64,000 bases of DNA, taken from positions 248,001-312,000 of the forward strand of contig NZ_LGTQ01000005.1 in the NCBI RefSeq assembly GCF_001306455.1, written 5' to 3'. Numbering within the stretch: position 1 is the first letter of the stretch; each line of letters starts with the position of its first letter. The notes beneath the pieces were generated by a model that worked only from the letters and a program-made list of their open reading frames with translations, was not told where the DNA came from and ran no database searches. A program made the translations under genes and the position numbers. Shown piece by piece: positions 17,294 through 26,217 of this stretch. The stretch comes from Jiulongibacter sediminis. Its GTDB lineage: Bacteria > Bacteroidota > Bacteroidia > Cytophagales > Spirosomataceae.

Positions 17294-18202
17294 CTATTTT
17301 ATTTTGTGATATTTTGGAGACCCCTGAAGACCGCCACTATGGTAAACAACCAGTTTACTGTTCGGGGGGAATTGGTCTTTACGAATCAGATCCATGACCG
17401 CAAAAAGTAGCTTGCCCGTATAAACCGGGTCAAGAGGTATATTAAAGTCATGTTCAAAACTTTCAATAAAATCTGAAAGTTTGGTATTCCATTTTCCGTA
17501 GCCTCCAAAATGATAGTCAGTAAATAATTGTATTCGATCTTCGGATTGATGAAGTAAGCTCTCAATTTCCTGCTTAATAAAGCCTCCATTTTTCAGAACA
17601 GGGACCACCCAGCATTCGCCTCTATAGTTTTCATTTGAGAGTATTCCGGCGGCAGTGCCACCCGTTCCAGCGGCGGTAATTAGGTGTGTCGGTTGAATTT
17701 CGTTAAGAATTTCATCCACCATCTCTGAAACTCCTTTAAGAGCTAGTTCATTGCTGCCACCTTCAGGAATCAAAAAGTATTTGTCATCGAGTTTTCGAAC
17801 GACTTCCTCTTTTTCTCTGTAGGCTGATCTGCTAACGAAATGAAGTTTCATACCCATTTTAGAAGCAAAAGAAAGGGTAGGGCTTGAGTGCTCATTGAGT
17901 TCATCACCTCTGATAATTCCGATAGACTTAAAACCCAATTCTTTCGCTGCTGATGCTACAGCGTAGATATGGTTTGAATAGGCTCCACCAAAAGTCAAGA
18001 GTGTTTCAAAGCCTTTATTCTGAGCTTCAATCAGGTTATATTTTAACTTTCTGAATTTATTGCCGGAAACAGCCTCATGCGTTTTATAGTCTTCCTTAAG
18101 CCAAACTTCCACTTCTTTTTCCTCAAAAAGAGGATGGCACAAGCGTTTCAGGGGAGTGGGAATATTGATAAATGAACTGAAATCAACGGCGGAGACTTGC
18201 AT
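17294..18202 (-). CDS. PLP-dependent ACC deaminase / D-cysteine desulfhydrase-like enzyme
   Basis: 302 residues of the fold-type II PLP family (tryptophan synthase beta superfamily). The block SGNKFRKLKYNL (about 47-58) carries the PLP-binding lysine (K49), and FGGAYSNH (71-78) is the substrate or cofactor loop. AAGTGGTAAG is the phosphate-binding Gly-rich loop. Members are 1-aminocyclopropane-1-carboxylate deaminases or D-cysteine desulfhydrases; in Bacteroidota the latter activity, or another amino-acid deaminase activity, is more likely, but the sequence does not decide. It is the second gene of a short - strand unit, 20 bp after the next gene. Confidence 0.85.
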   Translation of the reverse strand: MQVSAVDFSSFINIPTPLKRLCHPLFEEKEVEVWLKEDYKTHEAVSGNKFRKLKYNLIEAQNKGFETLLTFGGAYSNHIYAVASAAKELGFKSIGIIRGDELNEHSSPTLSFASKMGMKLHFVSRSAYREKEEVVRKLDDKYFLIPEGGSNELALKGVSEMVDEILNEIQPTHLITAAGTGGTAAGILSNENYRGECWVVPVLKNGGFIKQEIESLLHQSEDRIQLFTDYHFGGYGKWNTKLSDFIESFEHDFNIPLDPVYTGKLLFAVMDLIRKDQFPPNSKLVVYHSGGLQGSPKYHKIK

Positions 18203-18222
18203 GTCTCAAATTTGAGACTTTT

Positions 18223-18960
18223 CTACCACTTTTCTGAAGAATAAGCCAGATCAAGAATGTCCGCCTCCAAATTCAGGTCAAGGTTGTTTTGCTCAATATA
18301 GTTTCGGGCCTTTTTGCCAATAATTTGATAGAACTTCTTGCGGCTGCTGATGTAGGTCAGCTTGTTTTTACTGGCCACAAAAAATTCATTATCATCAGTA
18401 TACTCGCTATCAAATCGAATGTTTCTGTTCACTTGATATGCACTTAGTTTGGTTTCTTTTAAATCTGTGAATTGTTTATGGTGTCTTTTGTAAATCTGTA
18501 TTTTTTTATTGCTGTAAATGGGTTCAAAATAATAATCACCAGCTTCTTTATATTGATGGTTCAAACGTTCAAGCCTATGGCCGTTAATTTCAATCAAGTG
18601 CGGCTTTAAAGTCAAAATTTTCATTGAAGAACTTTCAATGACGTATAGCACATTTTTATTGACGTCCAGTGCCATATGGCCTTTCATTACTTTTCCGCCG
18701 GAGAGGTTAAACTGACCGTCGTACCAATCTCCCTGAAAATAAGGACTGCCGGCAAAAGACTCATTCGACTTTACACTCGATTTTAGCTGATCAAACTTCA
18801 GCTCCTGTTCTTCTTTATTTGACCGGTTGGTAAAATTGAAAGCCACAGATTCCACCGCTTCAAAAAAGCTAAGATCTTTCCTGATGAAATAGCTATCCCC
18901 CTGAGCTAAAAGTGGTTCTGCCAGGAAGACGAGAAGGATTGTAATTGATGTTAACCGCAT
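18223..18960 (-). CDS. Exported protein of unknown function
   Basis: 245 residues from ATG 18960; an ATG at 18972 would add MFKD. A signal peptide runs to about residue 20 (MRLTSITILLVFLAEPLLAQG). The mature part is rich in charged and aromatic residues with beta-strand-like alternation and no motif I recognise (GDWYDGQFNLSGGKVMKGHMALD, then a Lys/Tyr-rich half). It is probably periplasmic or outer-membrane associated. It is co-directional with and just upstream of the PLP enzyme, so cotranscription is likely. No function is assigned. Confidence 0.75.
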   Translation of the reverse strand: MRLTSITILLVFLAEPLLAQGDSYFIRKDLSFFEAVESVAFNFTNRSNKEEQELKFDQLKSSVKSNESFAGSPYFQGDWYDGQFNLSGGKVMKGHMALDVNKNVLYVIESSSMKILTLKPHLIEINGHRLERLNHQYKEAGDYYFEPIYSNKKIQIYKRHHKQFTDLKETKLSAYQVNRNIRFDSEYTDDNEFFVASKNKLTYISSRKKFYQIIGKKARNYIEQNNLDLNLEADILDLAYSSEKW

Positions 18961-19179
18961 ATCTTTGAACATTGGTTTCCATCAAAATTTAGAAAAGCAG
19001 TTTTATTTTGTAAATATTTCGTTTTGAAAAATTAAAATTCTAAAAATGTTTATATGTCAAAATTTAAATTTTTCTATTTCTGAGTATTCGGAAGTAAATC
19101 CTGTAAAATTTTGGGGGCTCAATTTGAGTTTTATTTACAGTCTTAAATATTGACCTTTGCACAAAGAATTTTCTAAACA

Positions 19180-20214
19180 GTGGCAGACGACAATACGCAG
19201 GATTTTGATCAGGAAGATGATGAGATGTACGAGCACCTCGTTATCAAAGCTGATCCGGGTCAAAATCCTTTAAGGCTTGATAAGTTCATCACGCATCACT
19301 CCAATTATTCCAGAAATAAAATTCAGGACGCCATTGACAGCGAATCGGTAAAGGTGAATGGAAAGCCGGCAAAGTCCAGTTATAAAATAAAGCCTGGCGA
19401 TACCGTCAATATATATGTGGCTAAGCCACCTAAAGAACCTACTGAAATTCTACCGGAAGATATTCCTTTGAATATCATGTATGAAGATGACTCCGTTTTG
19501 ATCATCAATAAAGATGCAGATATGGTAGTGCATCCGGGTTATAATAACTGGAATGGAACGCTTGTAAATGCTCTGGTGCATCATTTTGACAATTTGCCGA
19601 CATCAAAAAACGGGGCCATTCGGCCCGGTCTGGTTCATAGAATTGATAAGGGAACAACGGGGCTTTTGGTGATTGCCAAAACAGAATATGCCATGCAATA
19701 TCTGGCCAGGCAGTTTGCCGATCATAGTACCGAGCGTACCTATTATGCCGTTGTTTGGGGTGAGCCTAAAGAAGATAAAGGCACTATAGATGCGAATCTG
19801 GGAAGAGGTTTTAAAGACCGCCGGGTTACCGATGTTTTCCCTGAAGGAGACCATGGCAGAACGGCCGTGACCCATTACGAAGTGCTCAAAAGATTACGAT
19901 ACGTTAGTTTGGTTAAATGTAACCTGGAAACCGGCCGTACGCACCAAATCAGAGCTCATATGAAATACCTGGGTCATCCGCTTTTTGGTGATAGTACCTA
20001 TGGCGGAGATAAGGCTTTGAGAGGAAATATGTTTTCTAAATACAAGCAATTTGTAGATAATTGCTTTCAAATCATGCCGCGGCAGGCTTTGCACGCCAAA
20101 ACATTGGGTTTTGAACACCCTCAAACTAAAGAATGGATGCAGTTTGACTCAGAGTTACCCGAAGACATGGTGGAGCTATGGGAAAAATGGGAGCATTATG
20201 TACAATTTAATTAA
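19180..20214 (+). CDS. rluD: RluD-family 23S rRNA pseudouridine synthase
   Basis: 344 residues. An N-terminal S4 RNA-binding domain (about 31-80, RLDKFITHHSNYSRNKIQDAI) is followed by the RluA/RluD catalytic domain with HRIDKGTTGLLV at about 153-164, the Asp being the nucleophile. The family converts uridines to pseudouridine in helix 69 of 23S rRNA. The start is a GTG; an internal ATG (MYEHLVIK, residue 16) is an alternative because the acidic first 15 residues are not conserved. The GNAT gene follows after 20 bp, suggesting an operon that ends at the terminator at 20711. Confidence 0.93.
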   Translation: MADDNTQDFDQEDDEMYEHLVIKADPGQNPLRLDKFITHHSNYSRNKIQDAIDSESVKVNGKPAKSSYKIKPGDTVNIYVAKPPKEPTEILPEDIPLNIMYEDDSVLIINKDADMVVHPGYNNWNGTLVNALVHHFDNLPTSKNGAIRPGLVHRIDKGTTGLLVIAKTEYAMQYLARQFADHSTERTYYAVVWGEPKEDKGTIDANLGRGFKDRRVTDVFPEGDHGRTAVTHYEVLKRLRYVSLVKCNLETGRTHQIRAHMKYLGHPLFGDSTYGGDKALRGNMFSKYKQFVDNCFQIMPRQALHAKTLGFEHPQTKEWMQFDSELPEDMVELWEKWEHYVQFN

Positions 20215-20234
20215 GCACTAAATACCTAACCGAA

Positions 20235-20684
20235 ATGGATCTAATTATAAGAAAAGGAGAAAAAGAGGATATACCGGCGATGATGCGTCTGGTTAAAGAA
20301 CTTGCAGAGTATGAAAAAGCAGCCGATCAGGTTAGTAATACCGAGGAGCAAATGCTGATTGATGGCTTTGGCGATCATCCCATTTTCGGGTCTTTCGTTG
20401 CAGTACTTGACGGTGAAATTGTTGGTACTTCAATCTATTATAATCGTTACTCCACCTGGAAAGGCAAGAGGCTCTATCTGGAAGATATCGTTGTCAATGA
20501 AGAATGCCGTGGAAAAGGTGTAGGTAAGGCACTTTTTGAGGCCACCATCGCCAAGGCCAAAGAAGAAAGCTGCACAGGTATGATGTGGCAGGTGCTGGAC
20601 TGGAACGAATCAGCTATCTCTTTTTACAAACAATACGGCACCCGTTTCGATGACGACTGGGTGAATTGCAAGTTGGATTTTTGA
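20235..20684 (+). CDS. GNAT family N-acetyltransferase
   Basis: 149 residues. The acetyl-CoA binding signature RGKGVGKALFEA lies in the middle, preceded by the beta-strand LYLEDIVVNEE. The C-terminal WNESAISFYKQYGTRFDDDW matches the spermidine/diamine acetyltransferase-like subgroup. It is cytoplasmic and transfers acetyl from acetyl-CoA to an amine; the substrate cannot be named from sequence. It lies directly behind rluD and ahead of a terminator. Confidence 0.88.
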   Translation: MDLIIRKGEKEDIPAMMRLVKELAEYEKAADQVSNTEEQMLIDGFGDHPIFGSFVAVLDGEIVGTSIYYNRYSTWKGKRLYLEDIVVNEECRGKGVGKALFEATIAKAKEESCTGMMWQVLDWNESAISFYKQYGTRFDDDWVNCKLDF

Positions 20685-20710
20685 TAATTCAAATAGAGAC
20701 CTTAAGGACT

Positions 20711-20740
20711 GCCGTTTCAATTTATTGGAACGGCTTTTTT
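20711..20740 (+). terminator. Terminator after the rluD-GNAT unit
   Basis: GCCGTTTCAA pairs with TTGGAACGGC (10 bp, one wobble) around a 4-nt loop and is followed by six T. Placed 26 bp after the acetyltransferase stop codon. Confidence 0.85.
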
Positions 20741-20831
20741 GTGTCTGCACAACTCAAATGTTAAAAATCTTCGATCTGGCAGATGAATAGGTTAACTTGT
20801 GATAGTTACTCTTATAACCTATCAATCTTTT

Positions 20832-21116
20832 ATGAAATCTACATTGACACTTCTGTTTGGCCTTTTAGGCTGTGGTGCTTTTGCCCAGAGTATTCAATAT
20901 TCAGATGAATCAGGTATTCATTATTCCACTAAACCAGTCCTGGAAAGTGAAATTTTTCAGTTAGAGGACTATCTGGTAAGCAAGAATTCTGATTCAAAGA
21001 CTTTTGGTTCAACAATGCCGGTGATAGACGTGCGAGTGGTAGACCCACAGATGGCGATTAAAGTAGAGTCTGATGACAAAATGCCGAATCTGTTTTTTGA
21101 GAAGAAAAGGAAGTAA
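20832..21116 (+). CDS. Small exported protein of unknown function
   Basis: 94 residues from ATG 20832. The signal peptide MKSTLTLLFGLLGCGAFAQ is cleaved after about residue 19, leaving a mature acidic chain of about 75 residues (SIQYSDESGIHYS ... MPNLFFEKKRK). There is no Cys or recognised motif in the mature part. It is probably a periplasmic protein. It stands alone between a terminator and the cytochrome gene, 53 bp away, so it may be cotranscribed with the latter. Confidence 0.6.
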   Translation: MKSTLTLLFGLLGCGAFAQSIQYSDESGIHYSTKPVLESEIFQLEDYLVSKNSDSKTFGSTMPVIDVRVVDPQMAIKVESDDKMPNLFFEKKRK

Positions 21117-21156
21117 TTTACCTCAGTGGTAACAATTGTTACCTGAATGCTGTTGT

Positions 21157-21164
21157 TTCCTTTG
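21157..21164 (+). promoter_or_regulatory. Putative -7 box TTCCTTTG of the cytochrome gene
   Basis: One mismatch to TAnnTTTG, with TTG at 21136-21138 as a partial -33 element 18 nt upstream. It ends 5 nt before the TTG codon at 21170, the same geometry as the leaderless candidates elsewhere in the window. Confidence 0.4.
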
Positions 21165-21169
21165 TAATC

Positions 21170-22387
21170 TTGTATCTCACAAAATATTTGACTTTGGGAA
21201 AGAAAGTACTCATTCTTGTTTCTGTTCTTGTTTTTGCGGCGGCTGTGATTTACGCCGTTTTCTTTTATGAAAAGAGAGAGATAACTCCGCTGACGAACTC
21301 ATGGGATACCCCCATCCCACATCAGGAAGTGCCGCAAAATCTGGTTTCATTAAAAGCTGAAGATTGCGGTGTTTGTCATAAAGAGCATTATAAAGAATGG
21401 AAATTGGCGACTCATGCCCATGCTTGGACTGATCTGCAGTTTCAGGCCGAGTTAAAAAAGGAAAGCAGCCCTTTCATGTGTATCAATTGCCATATTCCCC
21501 TGCAAAACCAACAGGAGTTTATTGTTACTGGTTTGATTAATGGTGACATCTACCAACCGGTCAAAGAAAAGAATCCGCATTTTGATCCGATTCTCAGAGA
21601 GGAAGGCATCACTTGTGCCAGTTGCCATGTCAGGAACGGCGAAATTATAGGGGCTAATGGCTCAGAGTTGGCTCCGCACCCCGTAAAGAAAGCTCCGGCG
21701 GTGCTTGACGAGAGCTTGTGCATTGGCTGCCATAATGCCAATGCTGTCATTACTCCGACGCTGGCTTGTACTTTCGAGACCGGAGATGAGTGGAAGGCAG
21801 GCCCATATTTTGGAGAGAAAAACTGTATCAGTTGCCACATGCAAGAGGTGGAGAGGCCACTTGTTGAGGGTTATCAGGCCAGAAAAAGCCACCGCCATTG
21901 GTTTACGGGTTCAGGTATACCCAAATTTGATACTGTGCAAACCACGATTCAAAATGGCTTGGAGTTTTATCCCAGGATTCTGACTAAAACACTATCTGCT
22001 AAGGACAGTCTGAATTTTGAATTCATGGTTAAAAATGAAAATGCTGGTCACAGAGTGCCTTCTGGTGATCCTGAGCGTTTTATTTTAACAGAAATAAGTG
22101 TCATTAATTCAAAAGGAGCTGTTTTTGTAAAAGATACTTTCAGAATAGGAGAGGAGTGGGAATGGTACCCTGAGGCTAAAAAGATATCTGACAATAATAT
22201 GTACCCCGGGGAGGAGAGGACTTATGCCCTTAATGCCAAATTAACTCAACCGGGAGATTATAGAGTGAAAATAAAAGTGACGAAGCATCGTCTTAATGCT
22301 AAGAACGCCGCGTATAACAAGCTGGGGGATAATTATCCGTTGTTTATTACCATTTATGACAAGGAAATACCTTTTGCGGTGAAATAG
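21170..22387 (+). CDS. Membrane-anchored five-heme cytochrome c
   Basis: 405 residues from TTG 21170; no ATG lies before the membrane segment, and TTG 21188 or 21194 are alternatives. One N-terminal transmembrane anchor (about 12-33) is followed by a periplasmic part with five CxxCH heme sites: CGVCH 66-70, CINCH 104-108, CASCH 149-153, CIGCH 184-188, CISCH 219-223. The C-terminal third has no heme motif and looks beta-rich. The heme domain resembles cytochrome c554 / multiheme oxidoreductase proteins. An electron-transfer role is certain in kind; donor and acceptor are unknown. Confidence 0.85.
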   Translation: MYLTKYLTLGKKVLILVSVLVFAAAVIYAVFFYEKREITPLTNSWDTPIPHQEVPQNLVSLKAEDCGVCHKEHYKEWKLATHAHAWTDLQFQAELKKESSPFMCINCHIPLQNQQEFIVTGLINGDIYQPVKEKNPHFDPILREEGITCASCHVRNGEIIGANGSELAPHPVKKAPAVLDESLCIGCHNANAVITPTLACTFETGDEWKAGPYFGEKNCISCHMQEVERPLVEGYQARKSHRHWFTGSGIPKFDTVQTTIQNGLEFYPRILTKTLSAKDSLNFEFMVKNENAGHRVPSGDPERFILTEISVINSKGAVFVKDTFRIGEEWEWYPEAKKISDNNMYPGEERTYALNAKLTQPGDYRVKIKVTKHRLNAKNAAYNKLGDNYPLFITIYDKEIPFAVK

Positions 22388-22390
22388 TAC

Positions 22391-22711
22391 TTACCACCGT
22401 TCCCAAGGATATCTTTTCTTCGGCTTTTTCTTTTTGCCGCCTGAGTTAGAGCCTGGCACAAACTCGGTATCAGGGTTTTCCTCTCCTTTGTCTTTATCCC
22501 ATAGGAAATGCATTTTGTGAGGTACACCAAAACGTGGTGAAAACACTCCACTCACCAGATCATCATGACGATGTTCGTATTTCGACCGACAGGTATCCAT
22601 AGGGCAGCGGGGTGCCCAGCAAGAACTTAGGAAAAAACTGAGCAAAGCAACTATACTGAGTTCTTTTATTCCCCAGTAGGCTGGCTTTTGATATTTTTGA
22701 TTTCGTGTCAT
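22391..22711 (-). CDS. Small lipoprotein of unknown function
   Basis: 106 residues. ATG 22711 overlaps the stop of the upstream gene as ATGA, which decides the start over an ATG 12 bp earlier. The hydrophobic stretch ends in a lipobox LSSC (Cys about 31). The mature part has CPMDTC, a His-rich segment (EHRHDD, PHKMHFLWD) and a Lys/Pro-rich end. The pattern hints at metal binding, but no family is recognised. It is translationally coupled to the beta-barrel gene upstream. Confidence 0.6.
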   Translation of the reverse strand: MTRNQKYQKPAYWGIKELSIVALLSFFLSSCWAPRCPMDTCRSKYEHRHDDLVSGVFSPRFGVPHKMHFLWDKDKGEENPDTEFVPGSNSGGKKKKPKKRYPWERW

Positions 22712-23439
22712 ATCGGTAAACAAAATCTTATTCCGGCTGTTTTACTTAAAAAGAGGCCGGTGGTATTAAAGTCTCTTTCCGGCTTTTTAAAGCTGAAGGG
22801 AAGTTTCTCCTTTTCAATTTCCATGTCAACTGGTTGGCCACTGAAATGCCCAACTCCAATTCCCGCAAAGGCGTCAATAAAAAACCATCGGGAAACGATA
22901 AAGTGATTGCCAAATTTCACATGAACAGCCTTCTCATTCCAGGCCACATCTAAAGCGTTGGCGGCAGGGATAGTAATGCCTGAATACAAATTGATGTCAG
23001 GGGTATAGCCGTAAGTAAGGTCACGCTGAACATATTCCAGAGCATAATATCGGCCAAAAGGTTTTTTGTCCAAAGCATAAAATGGATACCAGTCAGAAAA
23101 ATAACCTCTGATTTCACCTCTGATAATTCGTGTCTCCTGGTCTGGAAACTGAGCCTTGTACTCTTTATTAAAGCCCCAGCTACTTTTCCCGGTTCCATAA
23201 TCAAACCCAAAACTGAACTTACCAAAAGGTGGTGCCAGCTCCACGCCGTATTGTAAAACATTATCTCTGCCTAAAACGGCAGTGGGGGTTACTTTCAATA
23301 ATAGAAATGGTTGGTGCGAGAAGGAAACAGGCCTTTTTCGTGCCGTAAAATCCGTCTCAGCATTCATTTTTGCTTTAAACTGAGCAAAGCCGGAGTAGCC
23401 GACAGCCAGAAAAATTAAAAGAAAAATCCGCTTGATCAT
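22708..23439 (-). CDS. Outer-membrane beta-barrel-like protein
   Basis: 243 residues. The signal peptide is MIKRIFLLIFLAVGYSGFAQ. The mature part shows alternating beta-strands (QYGVELAPPFGKFSFGFDYG, YYALEYVQRDL, FFIDAFAGIGVGHF) and ends in an aromatic/hydrophobic strand, GIRFCLPI, like small Bacteroidota barrels of the DUF3575 type. It is probably an outer-membrane protein. The small lipoprotein follows with a 4-bp ATGA overlap, so the two may form a complex; that is inference. It is divergent from the metal locus. Confidence 0.68.
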   Translation of the reverse strand: MIKRIFLLIFLAVGYSGFAQFKAKMNAETDFTARKRPVSFSHQPFLLLKVTPTAVLGRDNVLQYGVELAPPFGKFSFGFDYGTGKSSWGFNKEYKAQFPDQETRIIRGEIRGYFSDWYPFYALDKKPFGRYYALEYVQRDLTYGYTPDINLYSGITIPAANALDVAWNEKAVHVKFGNHFIVSRWFFIDAFAGIGVGHFSGQPVDMEIEKEKLPFSFKKPERDFNTTGLFLSKTAGIRFCLPI

Positions 23440-23566
23440 GAAAGCTTTTTGGTACAGTGTCTACAACGATTACCTCTGTTTGGTTATTTCCAAACACAGT
23501 GCCAAATCCCGATAATTTTATAAATGGCGAGGAAATTGATGTAAACTATCTGTCAACCTGATTCGT

Positions 23567-23574
23567 TACCTTTG
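23567..23574 (+). promoter_or_regulatory. -7 box TACCTTTG of the metal operon
   Basis: Exact TAnnTTTG match ending 4 nt before the ATG at 23579. A start point 4-5 nt after the box would make the mRNA leaderless. No clear TTTG is seen at the -33 position. Confidence 0.6.
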
Positions 23575-23578
23575 TAAC

Positions 23579-23998
23579 ATGAAGAAACAGCTCCTTCGTA
23601 TTTTCTCTTTCGCTATGGCTCTGAACATCTTGTTCAGTAGCATGGGGCTGGCTTTTTATGAGCATACCTGTGATGTACTGCAGGAAACCACCGTGAATAT
23701 CGGTCACGACAAAGACTGCTGTGGCGAAGCTTTTATTATTGAAAGCGATTATGAAGGTACTCAACTCAAGCAGGGAGAATGCTGCCACACAGATATTGAA
23801 CTGAAAAAAGTTGATACCAATGCTGGTTTTGCTTTAAAGAAGGTTGATCAAAAGTCTGTTGTTTATATCAACACTACCGTTGATCCTTCATTTAGTTTTG
23901 TATTGGTCGTCTCAGAGGAGCTTTCTCAAAGCTTTCTTCGGCCACCACCTTTACCACAAAGGCCACTTCATTTACTTTACGACGTCTTTTTGATTTAA
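23579..23998 (+). CDS. HYC_CC_PP family-like protein
   Basis: 139 residues. An N-terminal hydrophobic signal segment (about 8-26) is followed by EHTC, then KDCCGE, ECCHTD and a terminal RPPPLPQRP. This spacing is that of the small Bacteroidota HYC_CC_PP proteins, with HTC replacing HYC. The Cys pairs suggest metal binding in the periplasm, and such genes commonly precede metal-linked TonB receptors, as here (receptor 57 bp downstream). It is the first gene of the + strand part of the locus. The precise role is unknown. Confidence 0.75.
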   Translation: MKKQLLRIFSFAMALNILFSSMGLAFYEHTCDVLQETTVNIGHDKDCCGEAFIIESDYEGTQLKQGECCHTDIELKKVDTNAGFALKKVDQKSVVYINTTVDPSFSFVLVVSEELSQSFLRPPPLPQRPLHLLYDVFLI

Positions 23999-24054
23999 AA
24001 TTCATTTTTATTCTGTTGTTAATCAATGGTTTAATGAAAGTGAATTAAAAATCA

Positions 24055-26217
24055 ATGAAATATATTATATCCTCTTTTCTGCTGCTTTTTGCTTGGCAGC
24101 TTAATGCACAAACGATTTCAGGGAAAATCCTTGAAAAACCTGATGAACCACTAATCGGAGCTAGTGTTCGTTGGGTGCAAAATCCTCAAAACGCCACTTT
24201 CACGGATGAAAATGGCGAATTCGAAATCCTGAGAAATAATCACCAGCATCAGTTGGTTATCAGCTATATTGGCTACGTCACTGACTCCGTTATGGCTCAT
24301 GGCGATGGTCCTTTTACTTTTTACCTAAGTCCTGATAATCAGAATCTTGACGAAGTTGTGGTGAAAAGTTCTTCGACGGCCATCGACCGAATTTCACCAA
24401 TGCAAACTCAGATAATCACAACTAAGGAGCTGGCCAAGGCCGCTTGCTGTAATCTATCTGAGAGTTTTGAAACCAATGCCTCGGTTTCTGTTAGTTATGC
24501 CGATGCTATCACTGGTGCCCGTCAGATTCAAATGATGGGGCTGGCTGGTAAATACGTGCAAACCAATATTGAAAATATGCCGGGTGTTCGGGGCCTCAGC
24601 ATTCCCTTTGGCCTGAGTTATGTGCCGGGAACCTGGATTCAGTCGATTGACGTAGCTAAGGGAGTTTCTTCCGTAATCAATGGTTATGAGTCAATGTCTG
24701 GTGCTATTAACGTAGAGCTTCAGAAACCAGACCTTGCCGAAAGGTTGTACGCCAATGCCTATGTCAATGAGGTGGGTAGGGGAGAATTGAACCTGAACGC
24801 AGCTAAGACACTGAGCGATAAATGGTCGGTGGGTTTATTAACTCATGCTTCTGCCTTAAAAAATGAAGTGGATCGTAATGGAGACTCCTTCATGGATTTG
24901 CCTACTTATGATCAAATCAATCTGCTCAATCGTTGGAAGTACAGTGGAGAGCGGTTCATGGGCCAGGTGGGGATCAACTATCTCAATGAAAACCGTGAGG
25001 GTGGCGAAATCATTAATCCTGCTTTATCCAGATCCAGCTATAGATTCCTGAACAAAACACAAAAGTTTACTGCTTTCTCCAAAACAGCGATACTTTTTCC
25101 TGAAACCCCTTACAGGGGATTAGGCCTCATCATGAATGCCAGTTTTCTGGACGGAAATTCGCAGTTTGGTTTGAATAACTATGACTCAAAAGAGAATTCG
25201 TTTTATGCCAATCTCATCTATCAGGATATTTTTGGTAATACTCAACATACCTATAAAACGGGTCTGAGTTTTCTGGCTGATCAATACGATGAATCCTTTG
25301 ATAATTTTGGAGATGCTCTGTTATTGAATCGTAATGAGATTGTGCCTGGAGCCTTTTTTGAGTACACCTATAATAAGCTTGATAAAACGATTTTAGTTGC
25401 CGGTCTAAGAGCAGACGCTCATAATCTGTTTGGTCTTCAAATTACACCGAGACTGCACCTGAAACAGGATTTAGGTTCATCTACAGTTATGCGATTGTCC
25501 GTAGGAAAAGGCATGCGGGTACCCACCCCGCTTGCTGAGAATTATGGAAAATTGGTGAGCTCAAGAAAAGTGGAATTGCAGGATGCGATTCAGCCGGAAT
25601 ATAGTTGGAATTTTGGGGGAAGTATCATACAATCCTTCGGCAAAAACACGTTGATTCTTGATGCCTACCATAGTTTGTTTACTTCTCAGCAAATTATGGA
25701 TATGGAAACACCGGGCTCTCTGCTATTTTATCAAAGCTTTGACAAGTCTTACGCTACCAGTGCTCAGGCTGAGCTGATTTTGGTGCCTTCTGATCGTTGG
25801 GAGGTAAAAGCGGCCTGGCGTTTACTGGATGTGAAACAAACCATGAAAACAGGTGATGGTGGTACTCTTTTAGTGGATAAGCCTTTTGTTCCTCGTTCAT
25901 TTGCGTTGCTAAATGTGGGTTATGCCATGCCTTATAATAAATGGAAAGCCGATGCCACCTTACAATACCGTGGTAAACAAAGGCTGCCCGGAAGTGATGA
26001 AAGGATTGATGGATTTGTGACCCTGAATACGCAGCTTAGCCGGAACTTCGTGAATTGGGAGTATTATTTAGGCGTTGAAAATTTGACTAATTTTAGACAG
26101 TCAAATCCAATTATTAATCCTCAAAATCCTTTTGATCAGGCTTTTGACGCAGGTCAAATTTGGGGACCAGTATTAGGAAGAATGGTTTATGCAGGAGCAA
26201 GATTCAGGATCAGATGA
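24055..26217 (+). CDS. TonB-dependent receptor of the heavy-metal locus
   Basis: 720 residues. A signal peptide (to about 18) is followed by a CarboxypepD_reg-like domain (about 19-95, GKILEKPDEPLIGASVRW), a plug (about 105-225) and a 22-strand-type barrel ending in the aromatic-flanked RMVYAGARFRIR. The plug carries ACCNLSESFETN, a Cys pair seen in receptors placed beside copper genes. It is an outer-membrane gated importer; metal or metal-chelate uptake is inferred from context. The stop overlaps the next ATG by ATGA, coupling it to the HMA-AraC regulator. Confidence 0.88.
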   Translation: MKYIISSFLLLFAWQLNAQTISGKILEKPDEPLIGASVRWVQNPQNATFTDENGEFEILRNNHQHQLVISYIGYVTDSVMAHGDGPFTFYLSPDNQNLDEVVVKSSSTAIDRISPMQTQIITTKELAKAACCNLSESFETNASVSVSYADAITGARQIQMMGLAGKYVQTNIENMPGVRGLSIPFGLSYVPGTWIQSIDVAKGVSSVINGYESMSGAINVELQKPDLAERLYANAYVNEVGRGELNLNAAKTLSDKWSVGLLTHASALKNEVDRNGDSFMDLPTYDQINLLNRWKYSGERFMGQVGINYLNENREGGEIINPALSRSSYRFLNKTQKFTAFSKTAILFPETPYRGLGLIMNASFLDGNSQFGLNNYDSKENSFYANLIYQDIFGNTQHTYKTGLSFLADQYDESFDNFGDALLLNRNEIVPGAFFEYTYNKLDKTILVAGLRADAHNLFGLQITPRLHLKQDLGSSTVMRLSVGKGMRVPTPLAENYGKLVSSRKVELQDAIQPEYSWNFGGSIIQSFGKNTLILDAYHSLFTSQQIMDMETPGSLLFYQSFDKSYATSAQAELILVPSDRWEVKAAWRLLDVKQTMKTGDGGTLLVDKPFVPRSFALLNVGYAMPYNKWKADATLQYRGKQRLPGSDERIDGFVTLNTQLSRNFVNWEYYLGVENLTNFRQSNPIINPQNPFDQAFDAGQIWGPVLGRMVYAGARFRIR

